A DNA stretch of 64,000 bases from Balamuthia mandrillaris (Eukaryota > Discosea > Longamoebia > Balamuthiidae): contig JAVKOQ010000091.1 in the NCBI GenBank assembly GCA_031835245.1, positions 1 through 64,000 on the forward strand. The letters run 5' to 3'. Positions 42,879 to 52,601 of this stretch are shown here, one piece after another; within the stretch, counting starts at the first letter, position 1; the number at the start of each line of letters is the position of its first letter. Position numbers and translations under genes: made by a program. Under the pieces are notes generated by a model. The model was given only the letters and a program-made list of their open reading frames with translations. It was not told the origin of the DNA and searched no databases.

Positions 42879-43883
42879 CTACCCTGAATCCTTCAGGGAT
42901 CCAGGGGGTGTGGCCTCCCAACCGAATAACTTAAAGTCCGCCACATACATTTCATAAACTTGTCGCCACAACTGCGGCGTGTAATACTCCATCAGTTTCT
43001 GGGTGGCGTTCGTTGGATGGATATATCTCTTGAGGAGTGCTTCCAACCCATAGCGTTGCACCAGGTTTCCCCGCCACTCCGAAAGCACTTTCCCAACTCC
43101 TTCTTGCATGTGGTCAAAGTGAATCACGTGATACACCGGAAGGGTCTTGTAGAGGTCACCTCGGATGTGCTGAGGGAGGAAGTGATTGTCAATGCGGTCG
43201 TACCTGTTACGTCGAACCTTGGGAAGAGTCCTTGCCAGTCTGTCCACCAGTTGTGGAAAAGAGAGGTCCCAATAGGCTGGAACTTCTTCGTTCTTCAGGA
43301 CTACTTTGTCCAAAAAGTAGGAGAGCACAATGGAGTGTGGGTCCCTCACTATAACCACCTTCAGATAGTCGTCACTTTTGAGCATTCTCTCGGCGTCTGC
43401 TGGAGAGAAGTCGCAGAGACGTTTCAGCCCGCTGAGATGTGGATCGTGTGTGTAGTTGTAAAAGTGTTTTCTAATGGGGAGACCTTCTATCTTTTGAAGA
43501 ATTTGTTTAACCACGGTGCTTCCGCTTTTGGGAGTAGCTAGGAAGATGAGCTTCTCTTTGAGCACAATGAACGGGCTTATGTCCCAGTTTTTACAGTTGA
43601 GAGTGGCGTCGCTCTGTGTGAGAGTGAAGGTGTATGTAGCAGAGGAAGGGGTGGTAACAAAAACGGACGGAGAAGCAGTCGGGGCCGACCGATAGTCAAG
43701 AGAGTTTGTGATACTGGAGGAGAAAAACGGAGGCCCTCTGACCGGACTCTTTACAAAGGTGGAACCAATCCCATGTATAACCGTTCCATAATTCAGCGTC
43801 ACGATCCAAAGAGCAGCCGCACACAATGAATACATGACACATCGATGAGAGAAAAGCCGCCGATACATCGGAAACCTTCGCAT
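42879..43883 (-). CDS. Carbohydrate sulfotransferase (type II membrane, Golgi)
   Basis: Single exon, 334 aa from ATG 43883; the open frame continues upstream but without an ATG. A short basic cytoplasmic N-terminus is followed by a signal-anchor helix (MYSLCAAALWIVTLNYGTVI), then a Ser/Thr-rich stem. The catalytic domain has the PAPS 5'-phosphosulfate loop ATPKSGSTVVK and the 3'-phosphate motif VIVRDPHSIVLSYF. This fits the sulfotransferase-2 group (chondroitin/dermatan/HNK-1 type), which adds sulfate to sugars of surface glycans in the Golgi. The exact acceptor is unknown. The gene lies next to the Cys-rich receptor and a SLC35-type transporter. Confidence 0.88.
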   Translation of the reverse strand: MRRFPMYRRLFSHRCVMYSLCAAALWIVTLNYGTVIHGIGSTFVKSPVRGPPFFSSSITNSLDYRSAPTASPSVFVTTPSSATYTFTLTQSDATLNCKNWDISPFIVLKEKLIFLATPKSGSTVVKQILQKIEGLPIRKHFYNYTHDPHLSGLKRLCDFSPADAERMLKSDDYLKVVIVRDPHSIVLSYFLDKVVLKNEEVPAYWDLSFPQLVDRLARTLPKVRRNRYDRIDNHFLPQHIRGDLYKTLPVYHVIHFDHMQEGVGKVLSEWRGNLVQRYGLEALLKRYIHPTNATQKLMEYYTPQLWRQVYEMYVADFKLFGWEATPPGSLKDSG

Positions 43884-44030
43884 CCGCCACTGCTCCTTTG
43901 TATGTCTGGTTTGTTCTGTTGGAAAGGGCACCGACCAATCAAAAATCAAAAGAGATATTCATGTCGTCCTGGAATCAACCAAACTGTATATTATCCGTGA
44001 CGACGTGATCAGAGAAAAAGGAGAAGAAAG

Positions 44031-46224
44031 ATGGGAGACAGCCAGTCCACCCACAAGAGCAGCGGCACAACCTACCGGTTCTCTTCCAGCGAGGTGGGCG
44101 ATGAGCACGAACAGGCCCACGAGAAAGGCGTGGCCTGGAATGCCATCAGCCTCAGCATTCTCTACCTCGCCGTACTTTTTTTTTCTCCTTTCCATCTTAT
44201 TCCTCCTCTTCTCCTTCATTACACTCTGCTAAATCTCACTCCCTCTTTTCTAATCTCGTTTCCTCCCTCCCTTCTTCTTCTTTTTTGTTGTTTCACACAC
44301 AAAAAAAGTTAGGCACAGCGATGCCCATCTTCAACAAAGTTTTGTTCGACGGCCAGTGGGGTCTGGGCGGCTACCCTTTCCCCATCACGGCCTCCATGCT
44401 GCAGGTCCTGGCCACCGCTTTGGTGCTAGTCGTCTACGGGGCGGCTCGCCATTGGTACGGCCTGCTGGAGAAGAGGAGGATCAGCGAGGAGGAGCATGGC
44501 CTGCCCTTGTTGACGGCGGCCTACGAGGAGAGTTGGGTCTTTGGACCCTATTTTTGGTGGAAATGCAAGCTTCTTTGTCTTCCTTCTTTCTTCTTTGCTG
44601 CTGTGATATCACTCACCAACTTGGGGCTCTTCTATCTCGACATCAATGCTCACGTTCTCCTCCGTTCTACAGAAGTATTCATCTTCTCTTCTTCTTCTTC
44701 TCCCTCCCTTCCTCCTACCTCTTTCACTCTTCTTCTTTTCTTCTTCTTTTTTTTCTTCTTTTTCTTCTCTCCCTCTCGCCATTCTTCTCTCCTTGCCCTT
44801 CTATCTCTTAATAGTTGCTTACAAACATAAAAACACAGATCTTGTGGGTGGTAGTGTTAGCATGGATTATACAAAGGGAAACTCCGGGATGGAGTACCCT
44901 TTCATGCTGCTTGGGCCTTATCATGGGCGTATTCCTCATTTCCTTTGATTTTGAATCCGGGGTTTGCTATTTCTTTTTCCTTCCCTTCTCCCCTTTCGTT
45001 GTGCTTCCTTCTTGCTCCTCTTCTTTCTTCTTCTCCCTCCTTCTGACACACTTTTGGTTTGTTATCTATGCAGATACGATTTGAGGTAAAAGCGTTGTCA
45101 ATTAACTTGGCCAGCGCTTTGGCTTCTGCTTTAATGGTTGTCACAATGCGATATTCCTGCGTGCGGCTAAGAGAGTGGGAACCTACTATCACCGTTTTTG
45201 AGGTATATATGCTTTCAGTTTACACTTTCTTCTTCTACTTATGCTTCTTCTTTCCGTTGATCTGTCTAACTACAACAACAAAACCAATATAATAATAAAT
45301 ATAGATTACATGCTTTAAGATGAGCATGGCAGCTTTATTGATGATACCAGCATCATTGGCCGTGGAGATTGGTGCATGGGAGGGCCTTGGCACCGCCTCT
45401 ACTTCTGCCAAACTGTTAGTTGTCGCCGGCATTCTCCTTACTTTACTTTATCAATCTGCCGGTATGCTTCAAACTTTCTTTTCTTGTTCGCCATTTCTTT
45501 CTTTCTGCTGCATTCTTGTCGTTTGGATCTCTACTTTGGCTTTCTTTTCATTTTCGATTGACACATACTACATTACATAGTGGTAGGATTAGCAGCATAT
45601 ACCTTGGCAACAACAGTAGGAATCATCTCACAAGGAAAGATCATCCCGCAACTCGTCTTTGGTGCTCTCTTCCTTGACAAACGCTTTACTTTGACTGTGC
45701 CTCATCTGCTGGGCGTCACCCTGGTTGTCGTCAGTACTTTGGGTTATTCCTTTCTTCGTTGGTGGCCATCCTATTTGGCAGCAAAAGCCAAAGAGAGAAA
45801 TGCCGTCTTCTTTCGTCTCTCTGCTCCAACTTCTTCAACTTCTTTTTCTTCATCTACGACCAAAAAAACGAGCAAAGGGGGTCGAAGAAGCAGAAGCGGA
45901 ACATATACTCCAGCTTCTTCTTCTTCTTCTTCTTCTTCTTGTTCTTCTTCTTCTTGTTCTTCTTCTTCTTGTTCTTGTTCTTCTTCTTCTTCTTCTTCTT
46001 CTTCTTCTTCTTCTTCTTCTTCTTCTTCTTCTTCTTCTTCTTCTTCGACGAAACAGATTTTGACAAAGACGGGAAGTGAGAGATCAGCTTTGGAAAAACA
46101 ACAAAAAATGAAAATAAGAAAGAAGGAAGATGAAGGAGGAGACAATGACGATGGCTCGGTATTTTGGGTTGGCACTCCCTCTACTTCTTCAACTGCTGCA
46201 CTTTCTTCTCGTGCTTCGTGGTAA
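44031..46224 (+). CDS. SLC35/TPT family nucleotide-sugar or triose-phosphate transporter (SLC35C2-like)
   Basis: Exons: 44031-44171, 44309-44674, 44839-44961, 45074-45202, 45305-45461, 45581-46224; phases agree, about 519 aa. About ten hydrophobic helices are visible. Family features are FNKVLF after TM1, LLRSTEILWVVVLAW, and the second-half repeat starting FEVKALSINLASALASALM. The order fits SLC35C2-like members of the drug/metabolite transporter superfamily, which sit in the Golgi or ER. The substrate is not readable. The C-terminal cytosolic tail is unusual: about 150 residues with a run of more than 30 Ser (nt 45914-46047), then a charged segment. The start ATG 44031 is well placed. Confidence 0.88.
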
Positions 46225-46321
46225 GCTTTTTTTTTGTCCTTTGTCAATACTTCATTATTTGCGTTTCCTTTCATACATAATACAGACACAAAACAAACAT
46301 AAAGAAAGAAAGAAAGAAACA

Positions 46322-47038
46322 TTACGAAGAAGAAGAAGCTGAAATCCTCTCAAGCGCCTCCGTGATAACGGAAGGCTCCATACGAGTCATGTAGTTCGGA
46401 TCCACGAAGCGAGCACGAATGACGCCCTCCCTATCGATGACGAACGTGCCCGGCACAGGCAGGTTGTTGCTCCTGTCGGCGTTTCTTTGGGCCAGGTCCA
46501 GCGCGAAGGCATTCTTGATGAGCGCCAGGTAACTCTCTATCGGCGTGAACTGTAGGCGATAGTCGACAATTACTGTTTGGTCTGCATCCGTGAGAACAGG
46601 AAAGCTGGTTTCTTCAGAGGAGGAGGCGGAGGCCGAGGCCGAGGCCTTATCCGAGGGGTCGGCCGCTTCAGGTGTAACGGCGATCAGCTGCGCGCCGAAC
46701 CTCTCTCGCCAGGAGGGGAGGTGTTGGGAGTAGGCCCGGAGCTGGAGGTTGCAGAAGGGGCACCAGGAGCCGCGGTAGAAGGTGAGCACGACGGGACCTT
46801 CGCGGAGGGCGGAGGATAAGGCGATCGGCTTGCCGGTCTGGTCGAGGAGGGTGAAGTCGGGGGCTTTCTCGCCGACCGGCAGGCCTTTGCCCTGCTCGCC
46901 GTTGTGTTGCTGTACAGCTTGGATGGCGTCCTGCACCACCTTGGAGACCTCAGGAGGAAGGCTGATGCTGTTGAGGAAGCCTTCAATGCTAGCTTTGAGG
47001 GAGGAGGTTACAGCAGTGTGTTGGGAAGAAGAACTCAT
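46322..47038 (-). CDS. Peroxiredoxin-like AhpC/TSA-family protein
   Basis: Single exon; 238 aa from ATG 47038. In-frame ATGs upstream (to 47197) would add a basic, poorly conserved leader, so I prefer 47038; the longer form could carry a targeting signal. The thioredoxin fold starts at GEKAPDFTLLDQTGKPI. The active site is FYRGSWCPFC, a CxxC like that of bacterial-type thiol peroxidases of the AhpC/TSA group rather than the TPxC of typical 2-Cys peroxiredoxins. The C-terminal part has VPGTFVIDREGVIRARF. It should reduce peroxides or act as a thiol-disulfide protein. An Ala/Ser-rich insert lies in the middle. Confidence 0.88.
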   Translation of the reverse strand: MSSSSQHTAVTSSLKASIEGFLNSISLPPEVSKVVQDAIQAVQQHNGEQGKGLPVGEKAPDFTLLDQTGKPIALSSALREGPVVLTFYRGSWCPFCNLQLRAYSQHLPSWRERFGAQLIAVTPEAADPSDKASASASASSSEETSFPVLTDADQTVIVDYRLQFTPIESYLALIKNAFALDLAQRNADRSNNLPVPGTFVIDREGVIRARFVDPNYMTRMEPSVITEALERISASSSS

Positions 47039-47663
47039 GATTGTCTTGTGTGTGTTCTTTTCAACTGTCTCCCCCACGCAACTCTTTTGTCTACCCCACA
47101 CGACTCTTTTCTCCACTCTCAGGTCCATGATGATGTCACTCACCTTCCTTTTTTTGTGTCTTTTTGGTTTTGAAGTTCTCTGTATTTTTTCCAACATTTT
47201 TTCCTTGTTTGGTGATGTTTCTTAACATATTTTCTTTGTAAGGTATGATTTTGTCACATACTTTCCAAATTATGTTAAAAAGAACAACAGTGGAATGAAA
47301 TCTCTCCAAAAATGGGGGTTGGCCCTCCTTGCAAAATTTCCCTTTCGCCCTGTTTGTACAAGCAAAAAACGAAATTGTTTGTGATGCTCATGAGGGTGGC
47401 TGTGGTGTTGTTGCTTCTCATTTGTAGAAACACCTTTGCGTGACTTCCTCTGAATACAAAAGAAACACTGCAGAAACATAGGAGTCGGCAGGGGAAGGCT
47501 TTGGAAGGAAAGTTGTGAAAAGGAAAAAACCAATGAAACGAAAATGATGAGAATCCTTAGCGAAGTGCTTCATGATGAATTGAAGTGGTTTGGTGACCTA
47601 TATCTTGGTGTTTTTTTAAAAAAAAAACAAAGATACCTTCTAATACGTTTCGGATGTTTATGG
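47039..47663. other. Divergent intergenic region (peroxiredoxin / BTB gene)
   Basis: 625 bp holding two divergent promoters. A T7A10 junction at 47611-47627 lies 37 bp before the chosen BTB start. The open frame of the BTB gene continues up to 47544, but its sister gene does not share that part, so I treat it as leader. Confidence 0.5.
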
Positions 47664-48272
47664 ATGGAACGTTCGCAGAAGGCTGAGGATGATGCCGTCG
47701 TGGATTTGAATGTGGGAGGGGCCTTCTACTCCACCACACGCTCTACCTTGCTTCGCTTCGACTCCATGCTGAACCGCATGTTCAGCGGCCGCTTCGACCT
47801 CCGCACACGAACGGAGGATGGTAGAGTGTTCATCGACAGAGATGGAGAGGTGTTCAAGTTCGTGCTGCAGTACTTGAGGGATGGGGACTTGGAGGTGGAG
47901 GGCATGGACATGAACCTGGTTAGACGGGTGAAGCGCGAGGCTGCTTTCTTTTGCCTCAAGGAGCTGGAAAACAAGTTGAAGGCTCACCTCACAACTGAAG
48001 AAAAACGAGACGAGAACCAAAAACCCAAAAAAGCCAAACACTTTTGGGTGAAGCTCTGTTTGGTGGGGAAGCCTGCCAACGTGCAGGCAGAGTGGTACGT
48101 GAGACGCAAGCCCACAGACTCTTTTGACCTGCGCGAGGTCTTGCAAGGCGAAAGGACGCTGAAGAGAGCGGTCGTGAACGTGTGCGACTACCTGAGCCAG
48201 CACAACTTCGCCCTGGTCAACCACGCTTGTTACGACCGTGGCGTCACGCTGTTGATGTTCAGAGGAGAGTGA
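47664..48272 (+). CDS. BTB/POZ (potassium-channel T1/KCTD-type) protein, copy 1
   Basis: Single exon, 202 aa from ATG 47664, chosen because the sister gene starts at the equivalent place (MER... then VVDLNVGG). The T1-type BTB domain has VVDLNVGGAFYSTTR, TLLRFDSMLNRMFSG and VFIDRDGEVFKFVLQYLRDG. This domain makes homo-oligomers, and in KCTD proteins it links Cullin-3 to substrates. The C-terminal half (about 110-202) is a conserved module shared with the next gene. No zinc or channel segment is seen. Confidence 0.9.
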   Translation: MERSQKAEDDAVVDLNVGGAFYSTTRSTLLRFDSMLNRMFSGRFDLRTRTEDGRVFIDRDGEVFKFVLQYLRDGDLEVEGMDMNLVRRVKREAAFFCLKELENKLKAHLTTEEKRDENQKPKKAKHFWVKLCLVGKPANVQAEWYVRRKPTDSFDLREVLQGERTLKRAVVNVCDYLSQHNFALVNHACYDRGVTLLMFRGE

Positions 48273-48567
48273 ACTTACAGCTCAGTTGCTTTGTTCAACA
48301 AAACATTTTCTTCCCCACTTTTTTTTTTTTTTGTTGTGCGACTATTTCTTAGAACTGTTTTACATCTTACCACCTGTGAGTGTAATGATGAAATAGGGTT
48401 AGAGTGGGGCAATTCCACGAATTGTATTCCTGGATGTTTCGCATAGGATCCAATCATCATTCAAACGTCGGATTTTGTGCCGACCCATTCCGCTTCTCTC
48501 CTGTTTCTGTCTCTCTCTTTCCCAACTACGAAGCAAGAGAGCAGGAGAGACCGGAAAGAGGCCCGCC

Positions 48568-49221
48568 ATGGAGAGGGAAGCTAGCCCCTTGCAGGTGGAG
48601 GACTGCGATGTGGTGGACCTCAACGTTGGGGGAACCTTCTACTCCACCACACGCACCACGTTGTGCCGCTTCGACTCCATGCTGCGGAGCATGTTCAGCC
48701 GGCGTTACAGCATCCAGAGGGCTGCCGACAACAGAGTGTTCATCGACCGGGATGGAGAGCTGTTCAAGTTTGTGCTGCAGTTCCTGAGGGACGGCGACTT
48801 GGAAGTGAAGTACATGGACATGAACTTGGTGGCACGGCTAAGACGGGAGGCTGCTTTCTTTTGCCTCCATGAACTGGAAGAGAAGTTGGATGACGTTCTT
48901 ACAAACATGCAAGAGAAAGAGGAAGAAGAGAAAAATCTTCGCCAAGACTACCTCATCGCAAAGATACAAGACTGCGAGGGAAAGACAGGGAAGTTGCAGC
49001 TCGTGGGGGAGCGTTGCTCCCGGTTCGAATGGAAGAAGAACGTCTGCAAGGAGTTCACCGACCAAACGGTGGTGGCGGCCGGTAACTACCTGAGCAAGTA
49101 CGGCTACACCCTCGTTAGCTACTCCCACGTTGGCAACCGGGTTTCTTTGGTTTTCAAACAGCCGACCCGGAAGACAGAAACCAACGCTACGAAGAAAGAA
49201 CAGAAAGAGATGTTTATGTGA
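48568..49221 (+). CDS. BTB/POZ (KCTD-type) protein, copy 2
   Basis: Single exon, 217 aa. The BTB domain has VVDLNVGGTFYSTTR and VFIDRDGELFKFVLQFLRDG, with REAAFFCLHELEEKL after it. The C-terminal half aligns with the preceding gene (VAAGNYLSKYGYTLV against VNVCDYLSQHNFALV). It arose by tandem duplication; the copies are similar in the BTB and clearly diverged elsewhere. It ends in a Lys-rich tail. Role as for copy 1. Confidence 0.9.
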   Translation: MEREASPLQVEDCDVVDLNVGGTFYSTTRTTLCRFDSMLRSMFSRRYSIQRAADNRVFIDRDGELFKFVLQFLRDGDLEVKYMDMNLVARLRREAAFFCLHELEEKLDDVLTNMQEKEEEEKNLRQDYLIAKIQDCEGKTGKLQLVGERCSRFEWKKNVCKEFTDQTVVAAGNYLSKYGYTLVSYSHVGNRVSLVFKQPTRKTETNATKKEQKEMFM

Positions 49222-49580
49222 ATACATTATTTATGTTTATACATGTTTTCCTTTCATAACTTGCCTCTTCCTCATTTTTTTAAAACCTCTGGTCTGGTTT
49301 CCAGCGAGCTGTTGCAGCCACTGAACAAACAAACAAAGCATCGGCTTTCGAATTATTCCACTCACGGATTTATTCTTGTCTGTTTCTTTGAGGATGAAGA
49401 GAGTATGACCTCCTACTTCACCGCATCACGTTTGTCGACTGTTTCTTCGACCAGTCCGAAGGAATAGTGGAAGAAGAAATAAGTTTATTTTATACAAAAA
49501 AAAAAAGAGCACTTGCAAAAAAGAAAAACAAACACGATTCATTCCTCAATGAGCCGTTACGTTTGGTTAGATGAGTGGAC
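49222..49580. other. Convergent intergenic region, no gene seen
   Basis: 359 bp between the convergent BTB copy 2 and Aurora kinase genes. It is AT-rich with an A-run at 49497-49507 and holds the two 3' UTRs. Confidence 0.5.
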
Positions 49581-52155
49581 TCAGTTGTTGTTGCCGATGT
49601 TTTCTTTCTCAGCAAACGTCAACAGTGACGATGAAGATGTGGAGGAAGACGATGATAATGGAGATGCCGCTTTGTTGGATGATGCTGAAGCAAACGCCTT
49701 TTGCGAGGCAGATGAAGAAGACAACAACAAAGCGCTATTGCTGGTTGATATCCTGTTTTTGTTGAAAGAGGAAGAAGTGGAAGCTCTGGTCTTGTTGCCT
49801 TGGTGGTTGAACTTTATGGCTTTGGCTTGGGCCTCGGCCGCTTCCACGATGGCGGTTGCCAAAGCTTCGGCTTCGCTTGGTTGATGCAACGACAGAGGTA
49901 AACGATCATACAGTGAGCTGCTGCTGTAAGAGGAAGCGCTGGCAGTCAACGCGGCTGAAGAGAAGGTTGTCTTTGTTTGCGAGCCAATGGCAGCAGCGAA
50001 TTTGTCCAATGCACTCGATGCAGAAGCAAAAGAGCCCACTGAAGAAGATGGAGGAAGAACTGAGCCGATCGTAGAAGCGGAAGGAATGGCTTGTCTGACC
50101 CTTTCATTGTCTTTCGCGATGGCAGCAGCGGTGGAGGGGGAGAGCGAAGGCGGAGCTTCCTCTTCCAGCTCTACTTCTGTGGTTGCGTTTGTTCCAGTTA
50201 CGGAGACAGAAGATGGTGTAGGTGAAGATTGTTGTTGCGTTGCACCGAGACGACCAATAACAGAAACGCTCTTCGCTCCTGCTTCTCCAGTGCTGACTGC
50301 AGCCACAGAAGGAGTATAAGGCGAAGATGAAACAACAGCAACAGAAGTACCAGGAGAACGATGAGCAATGGATTGCTCTGGAGTGCAAGAGGAGACTGGC
50401 AAAGCAACATCAGCAAAGAGAGAGGAAGAAGGGAGAGGCGAAGACGCCTTGGGGGCCAACTCCGGTACGTTCTTCGTCAAGAATGGATGCTCCAACATCT
50501 CATCCAAAGTTATGCGTTGAGCAGGATCATGGACCAACAAACGAGAGATAAGGTCTTTGGCCTCAGCAGACAGATAAACCGGGAAGGAGAGCTGAACTTT
50601 GGAGATGCGTTCGGTCGTCTCCAACTCGTCTTTGGCGAGGAAGGGTGGTTTGCCAACCAGAAACTCATAGGTCAAAACGCCGAGACTCCAAATGTCGACT
50701 CCATCGTCGTATTGTTTGCCTTCTATGATTTCAGGAGGGAGGTAGTCTAAGGTGCCACATAATGTCATGCGTCGAGTGTTAGGAGCATGAACTGACCTGT
50801 TAGAATAAAGAATAAGAGAAAAGCTAAAAGGAAAGAGAAAGGTAAAGGTAACAAGGAGAGGGGAAGCAAGAGAGATACCATCCAAAGTCAGCGATTTTAA
50901 GTTCTCCTTTCTTTCCAATGAGCAGGTTCTCTGGTTTAATGTCTGCATGTATTTTCGATAAATCATCAGAAAAAGAAAGGCAACGACATGTACGATGCAC
51001 CGAAGAAACGGACCTCTGTGAATGACTCCTTGCTTGTGACAGAACCTCAAAGCGGAGACAATAGAATAGAGATACTTGGCCGCCATCTTCTCAGGAAACC
51101 TCTGCATCGTCTGAAGTTGTTTAAACACTTCTCCTCCTGTAATGATCTTGTTAGAACAGTCTTTCTTTTACAAAAGGAGAGAGAGATACCAGGAGCATAT
51201 TCCAGGATAAGAAATACTTTGGATTCATCATGGAACCATCCATACAGCCGAAGAATGTTCGGATGTCTTTTTTATTGTAAACAAAACAAAGAAAACGGAG
51301 AATAAGAAAGTACGACGAAAGAATGAGAAGTGAGAAGAGAACAACGAAGAGCATAGAAAAGAGCAGAGGAAAGAAAATAAAGTACCGAAGGTGGGCTTGT
51401 ATTTCAATCTCACGACGGATCTGGTGTTCCACTCCGGAGTTACGAAGGGTGTCTTTGAACAAGACTTTCACTGCCACTTGAAACTTGGTCCTCTTCTCTC
51501 TCGCCTTTTTGTTTCTGTTTAGTAAGCCTCCAAAGAAGAAGAGGGAAAAGATAACGAGAATAAAGTCACGTACCAAATAGACGTTGCCAAACTTGCCCCT
51601 TCCCAACTTGTTCTTCACCTCGAAGTCGCTCAGCTGCCACTTTCGCGGTTGCTGCAGTTGTTGCTGCTGCTGTGGTGGTGCTGATGGCTTATCCGCGGCA
51701 ACAACTTCTTGCGAAGAAGGAGGAGCACGCTGTTGGACCTTGTTCAACAGACGGTTATTCGTGGTTGGCTTCTTTAGCGCGGCTCCCCGACGGGGTTCCT
51801 TCGTCATCGTTGTGGCTGCTGCGGTGGGCTGCTGCGATCCCGTTTGGCAAAGTTGTTTCTCTTTGACGAGACGTTCTTTCTGTGTTTTGAGCTGCTTTAT
51901 TCTTTCTCTTTTTTCTTTGAGGCTCAACGCAGAGTCCGCAGCAGGCTGAGCGCGACCCTTGGGAGGGAGGAACGCTTCCGAGGAGGCAGCAGAAGTGGCG
52001 GAAGGAGAGAGGTTGTTGGAGGAAGGAACGTGGGAACCCGTTTCTTCGCGCAAGCCAGCAAGGCGAACCACCCGTTGTGGCCCTTGCTGCATGCCCACTC
52101 CCGCCGTCCCTCCTTGTTTCGTTGTCATTGTCAACGTTGCGGGTTGTTGTTGCAT
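49581..52155 (-). CDS. AURK: Aurora kinase with long C-terminal extension
   Basis: Exons (minus): 52155-51574, 51504-51386, 51266-51190, 51136-51014, 50942-50879, 50796-49581; about 726 aa. The N-terminal 175 residues are Gln/Ala/Ser-rich with a Lys/Glu helix. The kinase domain (about 178-440) has [32 protein letters not shown], the Aurora T-loop [15 protein letters not shown] and [21 protein letters not shown]. Aurora kinases drive spindle assembly, chromosome segregation and cytokinesis. Most animal and yeast Auroras end near the kinase domain; here about 285 Ser/Ala-rich residues follow, ending in EKEN, a KEN-box-like signal for APC/C-Cdh1. An E2F-like site lies about 200 bp upstream. Confidence 0.94.
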
Positions 52156-52357
52156 TTCTTTCTTCAACGCAAAACAAAAAGCACTCTCTCGCGCTTTTGT
52201 CTGTGACTCGTTTGTGTGTCGCTCTTGCTGCCCCCGCCGCTCCTCCTCCTCTTATTTTTTTTTTATTCTTTGGTATTTTTGTTTGTTTGTTTGTTTGTTT
52301 GGGTTTTTTGGCCATCCGCGAGCCTAACGGTCGGCCGGCGAAGAAGAAGCAGAAAAA

Positions 52358-52425
52358 TTTTGGCGGGAAAGCGTCGACCGAAAGATATGTCGACAAAATT
52401 TCGTCGACCGAAATGACGTGTCGAC
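52358..52425. promoter_or_regulatory. E2F-like site and four GTCGAC palindromes upstream of Aurora kinase
   Basis: TTTTGGCGGGAAA at 52358-52370 is a near-perfect E2F site. GTCGAC occurs at 52373, 52389, 52403 and 52420, separated by AAATTT- or GAAA-containing spacers. The region lies 200-270 bp upstream of the Aurora ATG. The whole 52156-52601 gap holds no gene. Confidence 0.5.
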
Positions 52426-52601
52426 AAGACTTGCGCTTTCTCCCTGTTTGTTTGGTTGGAAAGTACCTCATGTTTCCTAGCCTCCACGAACGCCAATAAC
52501 TTCAAATGTTGATACATTTTTTTTTTCGTAGATTTGTTGGCTATTTGATGAGACCTCAAACGGCAAAAAAAAAACATGCACACTAAACAATCGTCTTACT
52601 T

